Shown here: one piece after another, positions 1-6,248 of the stretch | Layout: each line of letters begins with the position of its first letter | Numbering within the stretch: the first letter of the stretch is position 1 | NCBI GenBank assembly: GCA_029432775.1 | Contig: JAROAZ010000002.1 | Location: 62,001 to 126,000 of the forward strand | Reading direction: 5' to 3' | Source: Pontiellaceae bacterium B12227 | GTDB lineage: Bacteria > Verrucomicrobiota > Kiritimatiellia > Kiritimatiellales > Pontiellaceae | DNA length: 64,000 nt | Notes under the pieces: model-generated | What the model was told of the DNA's origin: nothing | Database searches by the model: none | The model's input: the letters and a program-made list of their open reading frames with translations, nothing else | Translations under genes and position numbers: made by a program

Positions 1-484
1 TCGGCTCTTCAATCAGCTGACAGAGCGAAAGGGGTTCGTCGCCGGTGCCGGGCGGGCAGTCGATGATCAGATAATCCAGTTCGCCCCACTCCACATCGCC
101 GAGGAACTGTTTAATGACCCCCATCTTCATGGGCCCGCGCCAGATAAAGGCTTCGTCCTCGTTCTGGCAGAGAAACCCGACCGACATCACCTTCAGGTTA
201 CCGGCATAAATCGGGTCCACAGAATCGGCATTGGAGATCAGCGGAGCGGTTCCGAGCCCCAGCATGGTCGGGATACTCGGCCCGTGGATATCGACATCCA
301 ACAGACCCACCTTTTTTCCGGCTTCGGCGAGCGAGGTGGCCAGGTTCACCGCCACGGTACTTTTGCCGACGCCGCCCTTGCCCGACAGTACACAGATTTT
401 ATGTTTCACCTGCGCCATCCGCGCATTGATTTTACGTTGGTCCTCCGCAGGATCCACCTGCGGTTGAGCTACACATTCACTCAT
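1..484 (-). CDS. mrp: Mrp/NBP35-family Fe-S carrier ATPase (3' end beyond window)
   Basis: P-loop ATPase of the Mrp/NBP35 branch, which binds and transfers iron-sulfur clusters in the cytoplasm. The visible N-terminal 161 residues start MSECVAQ and carry the deviant Walker [10 protein letters not shown], the switch region DVDIHGPS and the DCPPGTGD motif; the C-terminus lies outside the window. A GGAGA ribosome site precedes the ATG at 484. It is the last visible gene of the Orp-like operon, separated from the metallo-hydrolase gene by about 120 bases that contain an inverted repeat. Mrp also closes the orp cluster of Desulfovibrio, which supports a role in maturing a metal or Fe-S protein of this operon. 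Confidence 0.93.
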   Translation of the reverse strand, partial: MSECVAQPQVDPAEDQRKINARMAQVKHKICVLSGKGGVGKSTVAVNLATSLAEAGKKVGLLDVDIHGPSIPTMLGLGTAPLISNADSVDPIYAGNLKVMSVGFLCQNEDEAFIWRGPMKMGVIKQFLGDVEWGELDYLIIDCPPGTGDEPLSLCQLIEEP

Positions 485-513
485 CTTTTGTCTCCTTCTC
501 CGTCAAACTTTCA

Positions 514-579
514 ACACAAAGGCCGCAAAGAGCGCGAAGCCTATGAGTTGCTGCTTCGCGAGCTTTGCGACCTTCTGTT
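514..579. repeat. Degenerate word-type inverted repeat
   Basis: The left arm (ACAAAGGCCGCAAAG then CGCGAAGC) and the right arm (GCTTCGCGAGCTTTGCG then ACCTTCTG) are imperfect reverse complements around a short AT-rich loop. It sits between the metallo-hydrolase gene and mrp inside the operon. A half copy of the right arm (TTCGCG..CTTTGCG..CTTCTGTTAA) recurs near 3111-3137, where it forms the last codons of a MinD-type gene. It could act as a processing or attenuation hairpin. Confidence 0.6.
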
Positions 580-604
580 AAAAATTCAGCAGTACATATT
601 TTCG

Positions 605-1447
605 TTAAGGGTTCTGTAATTGGTAGCCGGCATAGCCGGTGTGGATTTCGGTGTTTAGGTTTTCTTTAAAATAGGTAATGGCGGCCTCGCCGGTGCAGTG
701 GCACGGCACCATGAAGTCCGGCTTGAATTCTTTCAGAGCGGCGGTTGTGGCTTCGAGCCGCCCGGGCGATGCGTTTTTCAGATGAAACCCGCCGATGATT
801 CCCCAGATCCGTTGATCACTACTGGCGCTTTGAATGTGGTTGATCGTATTGATCAGCCCGGAATGGCAGCAGCCGCAAACCACGAGCAAGCCCTTCGGTG
901 TTTCAATCCACAGCGCCATATCGTCTTCAATCGGGTCAGGCTCGGTGCCTTCGGGATCGGTGAAAAACGGACCGCCGACATCTTCCAATGGTTGGAAACG
1001 CGGAATCGGACCGGTCATCCAGACACCGCTTGAAATCTGCGTCGGTTTCCGGATCCACTTGAGCTGCGAGTCGAGCAGGTTGGCCACCACCAGCCGCTCC
1101 TCCGAAGGCATCGAAATCTCTTTCGGATCCTTGCCGGGATAGATGCTGAAGCGCCGGCTGAAAATTTTCGGGTGGGCATAAACACAGACTTCCGGATTTT
1201 CCTGCAGTACAAAATCGATCGCGCCGGTGTGGTCGTAGTGCCCGTGGCTCAGCACAAAGGCATCGATGTGGGTCAGTTCAGTTCCGCGCGTGGCCAAGTT
1301 CCGCTCCAGTGCATCGTTCTGCCCGGCATCGAACAGCAACGTACGGCCGCCGACCTTAATCAGCATTGAAAGCCCATGCTCGGCCACCAGCCCTTCCGCC
1401 GCGTGATTGTCCACCAGAATTTCCAATGATTGGAACTCCGCACTCAT
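605..1447 (-). CDS. Metallo-beta-lactamase-fold hydrolase
   Basis: Cytoplasmic MBL-fold protein of 280 aa. The metal motif HGHYDHTG (about residues 60-67) and later CGCCHSG and GGFHL histidines match the branch annotated as dihydropterin phosphate synthase-like (MptA/RFAP-synthase-like) hydrolases; the substrate is unknown. The open frame extends upstream, but the start at 1447 (MSAEFQSLE) is chosen because it overlaps the TGA of the thioesterase gene as ATGA, a translational coupling signature. Two copies of the TTCCAA-N3-TTGGAA palindrome lie in the gene (983-997 and 1421-1435), encoding FQPLE and FQSLE. Its place in the Orp-like operon suggests pterin or metal-cofactor chemistry, but that is inference. 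Confidence 0.85.
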   Translation of the reverse strand: MSAEFQSLEILVDNHAAEGLVAEHGLSMLIKVGGRTLLFDAGQNDALERNLATRGTELTHIDAFVLSHGHYDHTGAIDFVLQENPEVCVYAHPKIFSRRFSIYPGKDPKEISMPSEERLVVANLLDSQLKWIRKPTQISSGVWMTGPIPRFQPLEDVGGPFFTDPEGTEPDPIEDDMALWIETPKGLLVVCGCCHSGLINTINHIQSASSDQRIWGIIGGFHLKNASPGRLEATTAALKEFKPDFMVPCHCTGEAAITYFKENLNTEIHTGYAGYQLQNP

Positions 1448-1845
1448 GATGCACGCCCCATTTCCATAAAGCGGGCCTGACCCCGCGCCATGGTTTTTCC
1501 GTCCATCAGGATGCGGGATTTCAGCCGGTAGAGCGGTGGATAGCTCTGCACCAGCGAGGCCTGAACCTCCACCCGGGCATCGCATGGCACTGAATGTTTA
1601 TAGCGCACCTGCAGATCGCCGGTTACGGCTTTGACGCCGATCCGGAACAGACAGTTTGTCATGGCCGAATCGAGCAGCGAAGCAATGATCCCGCCGTGCA
1701 GAATGCCGTCATAGCCCTGCAGCTTTTCCGAACCCTGGAACGCGGCTTTCACCCCCTCGGTTTCGTGAGGCTCGAACCGGAGCCCGAGCGATCCGGCATT
1801 TTCCGTCCCGCAAAGCAGGCAGTTGCGATGGCTCTCTTTAGGCAT
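1444..1845 (-). CDS. PaaI-type hotdog thioesterase
   Basis: A 133-aa single hotdog domain of the PaaI/acyl-CoA thioesterase group. The hallmark HGGIIASLLD (about residues 50-59) includes the conserved HGG turn and the acidic residue expected at the active site. Two cysteines near the N-terminus (CLLCG) are unusual for the family and could bind metal. The gene overlaps its upstream neighbour by 8 bases and the downstream hydrolase by 4 (ATGA), so it is translated within the operon. The acyl-CoA substrate cannot be read from sequence, and why a thioesterase sits in an Orp/MinD cluster is unclear. Confidence 0.85.
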   Translation of the reverse strand: MPKESHRNCLLCGTENAGSLGLRFEPHETEGVKAAFQGSEKLQGYDGILHGGIIASLLDSAMTNCLFRIGVKAVTGDLQVRYKHSVPCDARVEVQASLVQSYPPLYRLKSRILMDGKTMARGQARFMEMGRAS

Positions 1846-2260
1846 CGGTCGGCTCCCGGCTTAATAACTGTTTCAGCTTTTCACTCAACGGAATTTTCGG
1901 CGGCGGGTTCAGGTAGTGCTCAACCGCCAGCCCGATGGTATCGGCCGCCAGCAGTGCACAGTGTTCATGATCCTCCGGCAGCGGGCCGGTGACTTCGAGC
2001 ACCTGCGCCTGCGTCATGCCTTTCGCCTCATCCGGCGTCATGCCTTCGGCCAGCTGCAGCGCCATGTTGCAGCAGTGTTTAGAAAAACCGCAGCCGTTGG
2101 TCATAAATGAGCCGCTGCGGATTTTACCGCCGTCGATCCGCAACCAGATCTCCACAATATCGTCGCACTCGCCATGCACCTTGGCATAGCCATTGGCATC
2201 GCGCATCGGCCCGAACCGTTTTGCGCGCGCCTCGATGGCGGCTATTGCATTTTCGTACAT
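1838..2260 (-). CDS. NifU/IscU-like Fe-S scaffold protein
   Basis: A 140-aa protein related to the NifU N-terminal/IscU scaffold fold, which assembles Fe-S clusters for delivery to client proteins. Recognisable features are the GSFMTNGCGFSKHCCNMALQ region, with a cysteine where IscU has its first ligand, and C105 in the DHEHCALLA segment. The usual three-cysteine spacing is not complete, so it is a divergent scaffold. A GTG codon lies in frame at 2272, but ATG at 2260 is preferred because GGGGCGAG precedes it. It overlaps the MinD-type gene upstream by 19 bases. Next to Mrp and two ferredoxin-bearing ATPases, it fits a dedicated cluster-assembly set. Confidence 0.82.
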   Translation of the reverse strand: MYENAIAAIEARAKRFGPMRDANGYAKVHGECDDIVEIWLRIDGGKIRSGSFMTNGCGFSKHCCNMALQLAEGMTPDEAKGMTQAQVLEVTGPLPEDHEHCALLAADTIGLAVEHYLNPPPKIPLSEKLKQLLSREPTDA

Positions 2261-3099
2261 ATCTCGCCCCACATCGTCCGTACCGCCTGCGCGGCCTCCC
2301 CCTCGGATTCTTCCACCAGCGCCCGGGCATTCACCTGTGCGGCGGTCACCGCCGCATCGTATGGAACCCGGCCGACCGCCGTGGCCCCCTGCTCCCCGGC
2401 CAGGCGTTCAATCCGCTTCGTCATCACCGGATTGACATCCCATTTATTAATGCAGACCATGGCCTGCACCCCGAAATGGTTCGTCAGCTCCAGCACCCGC
2501 TGCAGATCATGTTCGCCGGAGAGCGTCGGTTCGGAGACCACCAGAACCGCATCGGCCCCCGTAATGGAGGCAATCACGGGACAGCCGATGCCCGGAGGTC
2601 CGTCGACCAGCAAAAATTCACTGTTCTCTTTTTCGGCCATTGTGCGCGCTTCTTTGCGCACCAGACTCACCAGCTTGCCCGAGTTTTCCGCACCGGGATG
2701 CATCCGGGCATGGACCATCGGCCCATGCCGGGAAATCGATCGATGCCATACGCCGCAATTCTGCTCCGGAAAATCGATGGCCTTCACAGGACAGAACTCA
2801 ACACACGCCCCGCAGCCTTCGCAGCTGAGCAGATCGACCGTAAAGTTTTCAATGGCATCGAACCGGCAGACCTCTTCGCACAGGCCGCATTGCGTACAGT
2901 CGGCTTCACGGATCTCGGCGGCACGACCGCTGATGAAGTTTTCCGAGGTCTGGACGACCGGCTCTAAAACAAGATGCAGATCGGCGGCATCGACATCGCA
3001 GTCGGCCAGCGTCGGGCCATCGGCCAGCGCGGCCAACGAAGCGGTTATGCTCGTCTTCCCCGTTCCACCTTTCCCGCTGATAATGACGAGTTCTTTCAT
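2242..3099 (-). CDS. MinD/ParA-type ATPase with inserted 2[4Fe-4S] ferredoxin domain (copy A)
   Basis: A 285-aa deviant Walker A ATPase (GKGGTGKTS at the N-terminus, DGPPGIGCP later). A bacterial ferredoxin domain is inserted after the first strand-helix unit, with motifs CTQCGLCEEVC and CEGCGACVEFCP at about residues 68-105. This architecture matches the paired ParA-like proteins of the Desulfovibrio orp locus (DVU2103/2104 type), which form a complex with the Orp protein. It is the partner of the gene upstream, with an ATGA overlap (3096-3099). The pair probably works as a heterodimer that couples ATP hydrolysis to Fe-S or metal-cluster handling. Confidence 0.9.
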   Translation of the reverse strand: MKELVIISGKGGTGKTSITASLAALADGPTLADCDVDAADLHLVLEPVVQTSENFISGRAAEIREADCTQCGLCEEVCRFDAIENFTVDLLSCEGCGACVEFCPVKAIDFPEQNCGVWHRSISRHGPMVHARMHPGAENSGKLVSLVRKEARTMAEKENSEFLLVDGPPGIGCPVIASITGADAVLVVSEPTLSGEHDLQRVLELTNHFGVQAMVCINKWDVNPVMTKRIERLAGEQGATAVGRVPYDAAVTAAQVNARALVEESEGEAAQAVRTMWGEICTKMQ

Positions 3100-3965
3100 A
3101 CTAAAGCCTCTTGTTCGCGGACTTTGCGTTCTTCTGTTAATGACTGCAGTTGCACCGGAATCGAAAGGAGGGTTTCGTGCAGCTCAGGCATGACTTTGTT
3201 CAGCGCCTGCCCGCGGGAATAGGCCACGGCCACGCGGCGGTCTTCCGGAATCTGCAGCAGCAGGGGAATCCCTTCGGCCTCGCAATATTCGCTGATCCGG
3301 TTCTGTTCTCCATTGGCGCGGTTGACTGCCACACCGAACGGAATGCCCAGTTCGCGGATCGTTTCGACCGCCAGTTTCAGATCGTGCAGGCCGAACGGCG
3401 TCGGTTCGGTAACCAGCAGCGCGGCATCGCAGCTTTTCACCGCCGTCACATACGGGCACGAGGTGCCCGGCGGGCAGTCCACAATCGTCAGACCGTCTTT
3501 CGAGGCATACTTCAGCGTTTCGCGAATCACCGGCGGCGACATGGCCTGGCCGACATCCAGCCGGCCAGAAACAAACCGGATGTGATCTTTTTTTCCGATC
3601 GTCAGCAGGCCGGTCTTTTTCTGCACCTCTTTAATCGCGCCCTCCGGGCAGATCCGGACGCAGGCCCCGCAGCTATGGCACAGCTCATTGAAAACCATCG
3701 TCTTTTTGCCCATCGAGATGATGGCACTGAACTGACACACCCGGCCGCACTCACCGCAACCGCTGCATTTTTCAGCATCCACTTCCGGCACCAGGCTGAA
3801 GGTCTTTTCCAACCGCTCAATCTCCGGCTGAATAAAGAAATGGCTGTTCGGCTCCTCTACATCGCAGTCGAGCAGCGTCACTTCATCCGAAATGGCCAGT
3901 GCGAGAGCGCATGAGATGGTCGTTTTACCGGTTCCACCTTTTCCTGAGGCGATCGCTATTTTCAT
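3096..3965 (-). CDS. MinD/ParA-type ATPase with inserted 2[4Fe-4S] ferredoxin domain (copy B)
   Basis: Paralogue of the neighbouring ATPase: 289 aa, Walker A GKGGTGKTT, DCDVEEPN switch, ferredoxin motifs CSGCGECGRVC and CHSCGACVRICP, and DCPPGTSCP. An AAGGAG ribosome site lies 8 bases before ATG 3965, and the start overlaps the DUF89 stop (ATGA). The last codons (LTEERKVREQEALV) are written by a half copy of the repeat found at 514-579, so the C-terminus seems to have been remodelled by a repeat. Family knowledge: such proteins occur as tandem pairs in anaerobes. Their role in Desulfovibrio is linked to the Orp complex and division-site positioning. Confidence 0.9.
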   Translation of the reverse strand: MKIAIASGKGGTGKTTISCALALAISDEVTLLDCDVEEPNSHFFIQPEIERLEKTFSLVPEVDAEKCSGCGECGRVCQFSAIISMGKKTMVFNELCHSCGACVRICPEGAIKEVQKKTGLLTIGKKDHIRFVSGRLDVGQAMSPPVIRETLKYASKDGLTIVDCPPGTSCPYVTAVKSCDAALLVTEPTPFGLHDLKLAVETIRELGIPFGVAVNRANGEQNRISEYCEAEGIPLLLQIPEDRRVAVAYSRGQALNKVMPELHETLLSIPVQLQSLTEERKVREQEALV

Positions 3966-4933
3966 GATTGGGCTCCTTTGGGTCCAAGGTCTGAAGGTCG
4001 AAAGCCGGAAGGTCCCGCTGTGGCAAAGCCCGCTGCAGCAGGAACCGACCTTGGACTTTCGACTTTCCGACCTTCGGCTTGATGCTGTTTAACCACCCAG
4101 CTGCCGACCGGCTCCCCGAGATCTCTTCCAATGACCGGGCACTTGACCTGTGTCAGGAAGTAGACCGGGCGGGTGGCGGTGCTGAGGGTTTCATAGTTGG
4201 CCTGGCCTTTGGCAATCACGAGTCCGGCTTCATAGAAAAGCCCGCGGAATGCGCTGCTGCAGTCGTCGAGAATAGTGCCCGGGGCATCGCTACCGTTTTC
4301 AACCAGTTCCGCTACCTGTTCGAGGCCGGCGGCTTTGGCGTCTTCGAGTGTGACGTCGTTAATAACGGGCGAACCTTTGACGGCATAAAAAACATCCGCA
4401 CCTCCGAGCTGTTCGATCAGCAGTTTATCAAAAACAGCTTCGCCCGCATTGTCGCCCAGAAACAGAACAGATCGCGCCTGCTTTACCGCGGCGCGCAGTT
4501 GCTCAACCGGTTCATCGGGAATGGACTGGAGACGCGTTTTTTCGATAAAGCCGGAGAGCTCGAAGCGATCCCATTTAGAGGCCAGAGCAAAATCCATGAT
4601 GTTGCCTGCAATCGAAAAGCGGATTGCCATTTTGAAGGGATCAATGGCATTCCGGATCACATTGCGGGCTTCATCAGCCAGCTCCAGCGCCATGCGGGTG
4701 GATTCGGTTTTGATTTCTGCATAGGGGTCAGCATGGCCAGACTCCTCCCGGATGATGCGATGGGTCGTCTGCGCCATGGCAGGCGGGGTTTCGCTCAGCT
4801 CAAATTCAGCCGCCTCACGCATGACGCGCCGGAGCGTCCGATGAACCAGCGCTTCGTCATCCTTTGTAACCATTCGCAGCGCATCGTGTGCCTGACGGAC
4901 AAAGCAGGGAATGCAGTCGGTGTAACTGTGCAT
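3962..4933 (-). CDS. DUF89/ARMT1-like metal-dependent phosphatase
   Basis: 323 aa, starting MHSYTDCIPCFVRQ, the CxxC-containing N-terminus typical of the prokaryotic DUF89 subgroup. The signature FLGDNAGEAVFD (about residue 155 on) is the catalytic aspartate/asparagine motif of the family, whose characterised members are Mn/Ni/Co-dependent damage-control phosphatases. DUF89 genes often lie in Orp/NifX clusters of anaerobes. The start at 4933 is preferred over an upstream ATG because it gives this conserved N-terminus and lies one base after the upstream stop. Odd: roughly the last 40 residues are low-complexity and come from an imperfect inverted repeat (about 3977-4080), so the native C-terminus probably ended earlier. 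Confidence 0.88.
   Translation of the reverse strand: MHSYTDCIPCFVRQAHDALRMVTKDDEALVHRTLRRVMREAAEFELSETPPAMAQTTHRIIREESGHADPYAEIKTESTRMALELADEARNVIRNAIDPFKMAIRFSIAGNIMDFALASKWDRFELSGFIEKTRLQSIPDEPVEQLRAAVKQARSVLFLGDNAGEAVFDKLLIEQLGGADVFYAVKGSPVINDVTLEDAKAAGLEQVAELVENGSDAPGTILDDCSSAFRGLFYEAGLVIAKGQANYETLSTATRPVYFLTQVKCPVIGRDLGEPVGSWVVKQHQAEGRKVESPRSVPAAAGFATAGPSGFRPSDLGPKGAQS
3977..4080. repeat. GGTCGAAAG-type inverted repeat inside a gene end
   Basis: On the plus strand, CCAAGGTCTGAAGGTCGAAAG is mirrored about 50 bases later by ACTTTCGACTTTCCGACCTT, giving a long imperfect hairpin. The element lies wholly within the 3' end of the DUF89 coding sequence. A related run (AAAGTCAGAAAGTCGAAAGTC type) occurs in the mutL linker at about 51309-51342. 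Confidence 0.55.
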
Positions 4934-4934
4934 G

Positions 4935-5297
4935 CTAGACCCAGTGCCCTTCCACATTCGCACCCTCAGCCGCGTTCAACTCGCCGCGCTTAAACTTTTC
5001 AATCGCGTCGCCGACGGTGCAGCCCGGACAGGTGTACACCTTGATCTGCGCGGCATCCAGCACCGCATATGCCTTCGGCCCGCAGTTGCCGGTGATGACC
5101 GCATCGACCTGCTCATTCGCAAGATGCGTGGCTGTCTGAATTCCGGCTCCCTGCGCTGCATTCAGGTTCTGTGTATTCTCCTTGGAGGTGAAAATTCCCC
5201 GTTCGGTGAAATAAATCAGAAAGCGGGGCGCTCGGCCAAACCGGGTGTCGACGAGTGCATCGAGATCATGCCCGGCTGTTGTAATTGCAATTTTCAT
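4935..5297 (-). CDS. NifX/NifB-C-terminal-like (DiNase_FeMo-co) metal-cluster protein
   Basis: A 120-aa protein of the dinitrogenase iron-molybdenum cofactor biosynthesis fold, which includes NifX, NafY and Orp and binds metal-sulfur clusters as an apo-carrier. It starts MKIAITTAGHDLDALVD, has the RFGRAPRFLIY strand and a single CPGC motif near the C-terminus (YTCPGCTVGDAIEKF). ATG 5297 has AGGA 8 bases upstream; the open frame before it has no family similarity. Two proteins of this fold in one operon (the other at 5661-6020) could carry the same cluster at different stages. No nif structural genes are visible, so nitrogenase is not implied. Confidence 0.87.
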   Translation of the reverse strand: MKIAITTAGHDLDALVDTRFGRAPRFLIYFTERGIFTSKENTQNLNAAQGAGIQTATHLANEQVDAVITGNCGPKAYAVLDAAQIKVYTCPGCTVGDAIEKFKRGELNAAEGANVEGHWV

Positions 5298-5364
5298 TTT
5301 TTCATCCTGTTTCCACCGTGGAGGCACGGAAGCTCAGCGCTTCCGGCCTCTTTGGTGAAAAATT

Positions 5365-5646
5365 TTAGTCTTCATTTTTTTCGCTGAGTTCAGCGAGTTG
5401 CTGTTCAAGCGATGCGAGTTGGGTGTGGAGTGTATCGATCTTGCTTTGCAGCAGCAGGGCATCGGCTGATGCCACGGCATGCTGCGCATGGTTACGGAAA
5501 TATCCGCCGCACCGATTCCCACGCCCTAATCCCCGACCGCCTCCGGCTGTCTGCCAACCGGCGGTTGCATTGCCTGCGCATTTTCCAGCGCCTCGTCCTG
5601 TCATCGGTCCGGCTCCGGCCGGACCTGTTCCATTTCCATTTGGCAT
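5365..5646 (-). CDS. DUF5320 small Gly/Cys protein with C-terminal coiled coil
   Basis: 93 aa. The N-terminal half is rich in glycine, arginine and asparagine (MPNGNGTGPAGAGPMTGRGA, then C, NATAGW, RCGGYF). The C-terminal 35 residues form a heptad-like coiled coil (LQSKIDTLHTQLASLEQQLAEL). This is the DUF5320 layout, a short protein almost always encoded beside NifX/Orp-type and MinD-ferredoxin genes in anaerobes; its function is unknown. An excellent AAGGAGG site lies 7 bases before ATG. The glycine-rich head and helical tail suggest an oligomeric adaptor for the cluster-binding neighbours (inference). Confidence 0.85.
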   Translation of the reverse strand: MPNGNGTGPAGAGPMTGRGAGKCAGNATAGWQTAGGGRGLGRGNRCGGYFRNHAQHAVASADALLLQSKIDTLHTQLASLEQQLAELSEKNED

Positions 5647-5660
5647 TTTATGCCTCCTTG

Positions 5661-6020
5661 TTAACTACATTGTCCTTTTCTGCGACGACAGCGGCGGCAG
5701 CCGGGCATGGAATAGCAGGCCTGATCCAGCGTGCCGTTTCGCCACGCATCCCAGACCTCGTCAATTTCGCCGGAAACGAAGGGATTGATCCGAATGCCCA
5801 GCTCCTCGGCATATTCCCGCATCCGGCGGGTAATAGCGCCGCAGATTAATACATCCACTTCCTGCTCTTTCAGGAAGGCGATTTTGTTGCGCGGGTTTCC
5901 GGACGGAAGCGAAATGCTCTCCTGCAGTTCCTCCGCATCCGTTTCAATCAATAAAACGGTCCCGGCAACGTCAAATACGGGAGCAACCCGGTTCTGCCAC
6001 TCTGTAATTGCAGCTTTCAT
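5661..6020 (-). CDS. Orp/NifX-like metal-cluster protein, first gene of operon
   Basis: 119 aa of the DiNase_FeMo-co fold: MKAAITEWQNRVAPVFDVA opening, the VLICGAITRRMREY core, and a cysteine/arginine-rich tail (CYSMPGCRRCRRRKGQC). That tail is a typical accessory metal site in Orp-type proteins. It is the promoter-proximal gene, immediately after a sigma-54 type promoter. The predicted transcription start (about 6023) lies only about three bases before the ATG, so transcripts from that promoter would be nearly leaderless. The AGGGTGA upstream of the ATG would be lost. Orp of Desulfovibrio carries a Mo-Cu-S cluster; whether this protein does is not visible. Confidence 0.85.
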   Translation of the reverse strand: MKAAITEWQNRVAPVFDVAGTVLLIETDAEELQESISLPSGNPRNKIAFLKEQEVDVLICGAITRRMREYAEELGIRINPFVSGEIDEVWDAWRNGTLDQACYSMPGCRRCRRRKGQCS

Positions 6021-6033
6021 TGCATCACCCTAA

Positions 6034-6049
6034 TGCACAAAGGGTGCCA
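6034..6049 (-). promoter_or_regulatory. Sigma-54 (-24/-12) promoter of the Orp-like operon
   Basis: The minus strand reads TGGCAC-CCTTT-GTGCA. Against the consensus TGGCAC-N5-TTGCA only one position differs, and the invariant GG and GC pairs are exactly 12 bases apart. It lies 14 bases before the first gene of the operon. The adjacent gene at 6249-7592 is a sigma-54 activator, which makes the match meaningful. Confidence 0.8.
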
Positions 6050-6134
6050 CTCAGAACGGGCCAAAAAGGATCAGCGTATACTGCTAATCAGCAACGAGTA
6101 GTAAATTATCATGACAAAATGGAAACAGGACATG

Positions 6135-6184
6135 GGTAGCGATTATGCAACCAAAATCACAAGAATGGTAGCGATTATGCAACC
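6135..6184. promoter_or_regulatory. Two direct repeats: probable activator (UAS) sites
   Basis: GGTAGCGATTATGCAACC occurs exactly twice, at 6135-6152 and 6167-6184, 32 bases (about three helical turns) apart. Each copy is itself an imperfect dyad (GGTAGC-N6-GCAACC). They lie roughly 90-150 bases upstream of the sigma-54 promoter, the usual place for activator binding, so the PAS-AAA-Fis protein encoded next to them is the likely ligand. Confidence 0.75.
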
Positions 6185-6200
6185 TTTAAGCCTCGCCCGG

Positions 6201-6242
6201 GCGTAACGTTTGAGCTGACGGCCGTCAGTTCAAACGTTACGC
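6201..6242. terminator. 42-base near-perfect palindrome after the activator gene
   Basis: GCGTAACGTTTGA and TCAAACGTTACGC flank CTGACGGCCGTCAG, giving a 21-bp stem with one mismatched pair and no loop. It starts just after the stop of the sigma-54 activator. There is no U-run on either strand, so a standard intrinsic terminator is uncertain; a cruciform, insulator or protein site is possible. Confidence 0.5.
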
Positions 6243-6248
6243 CTCAAG

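Noticed and set aside
2107..3193. Long plus-strand open frames opposite the MinD-type and NifU-like genes
   Set aside because: They are antisense shadows: Arg/Ser/Pro-rich, no family match, while the minus strand encodes clear ferredoxin-ATPases.
4935..6020. Nitrogenase cofactor synthesis
   Set aside because: The NifX-like fold is shared by Orp proteins; no nifH, D, K, E, N or B is present.
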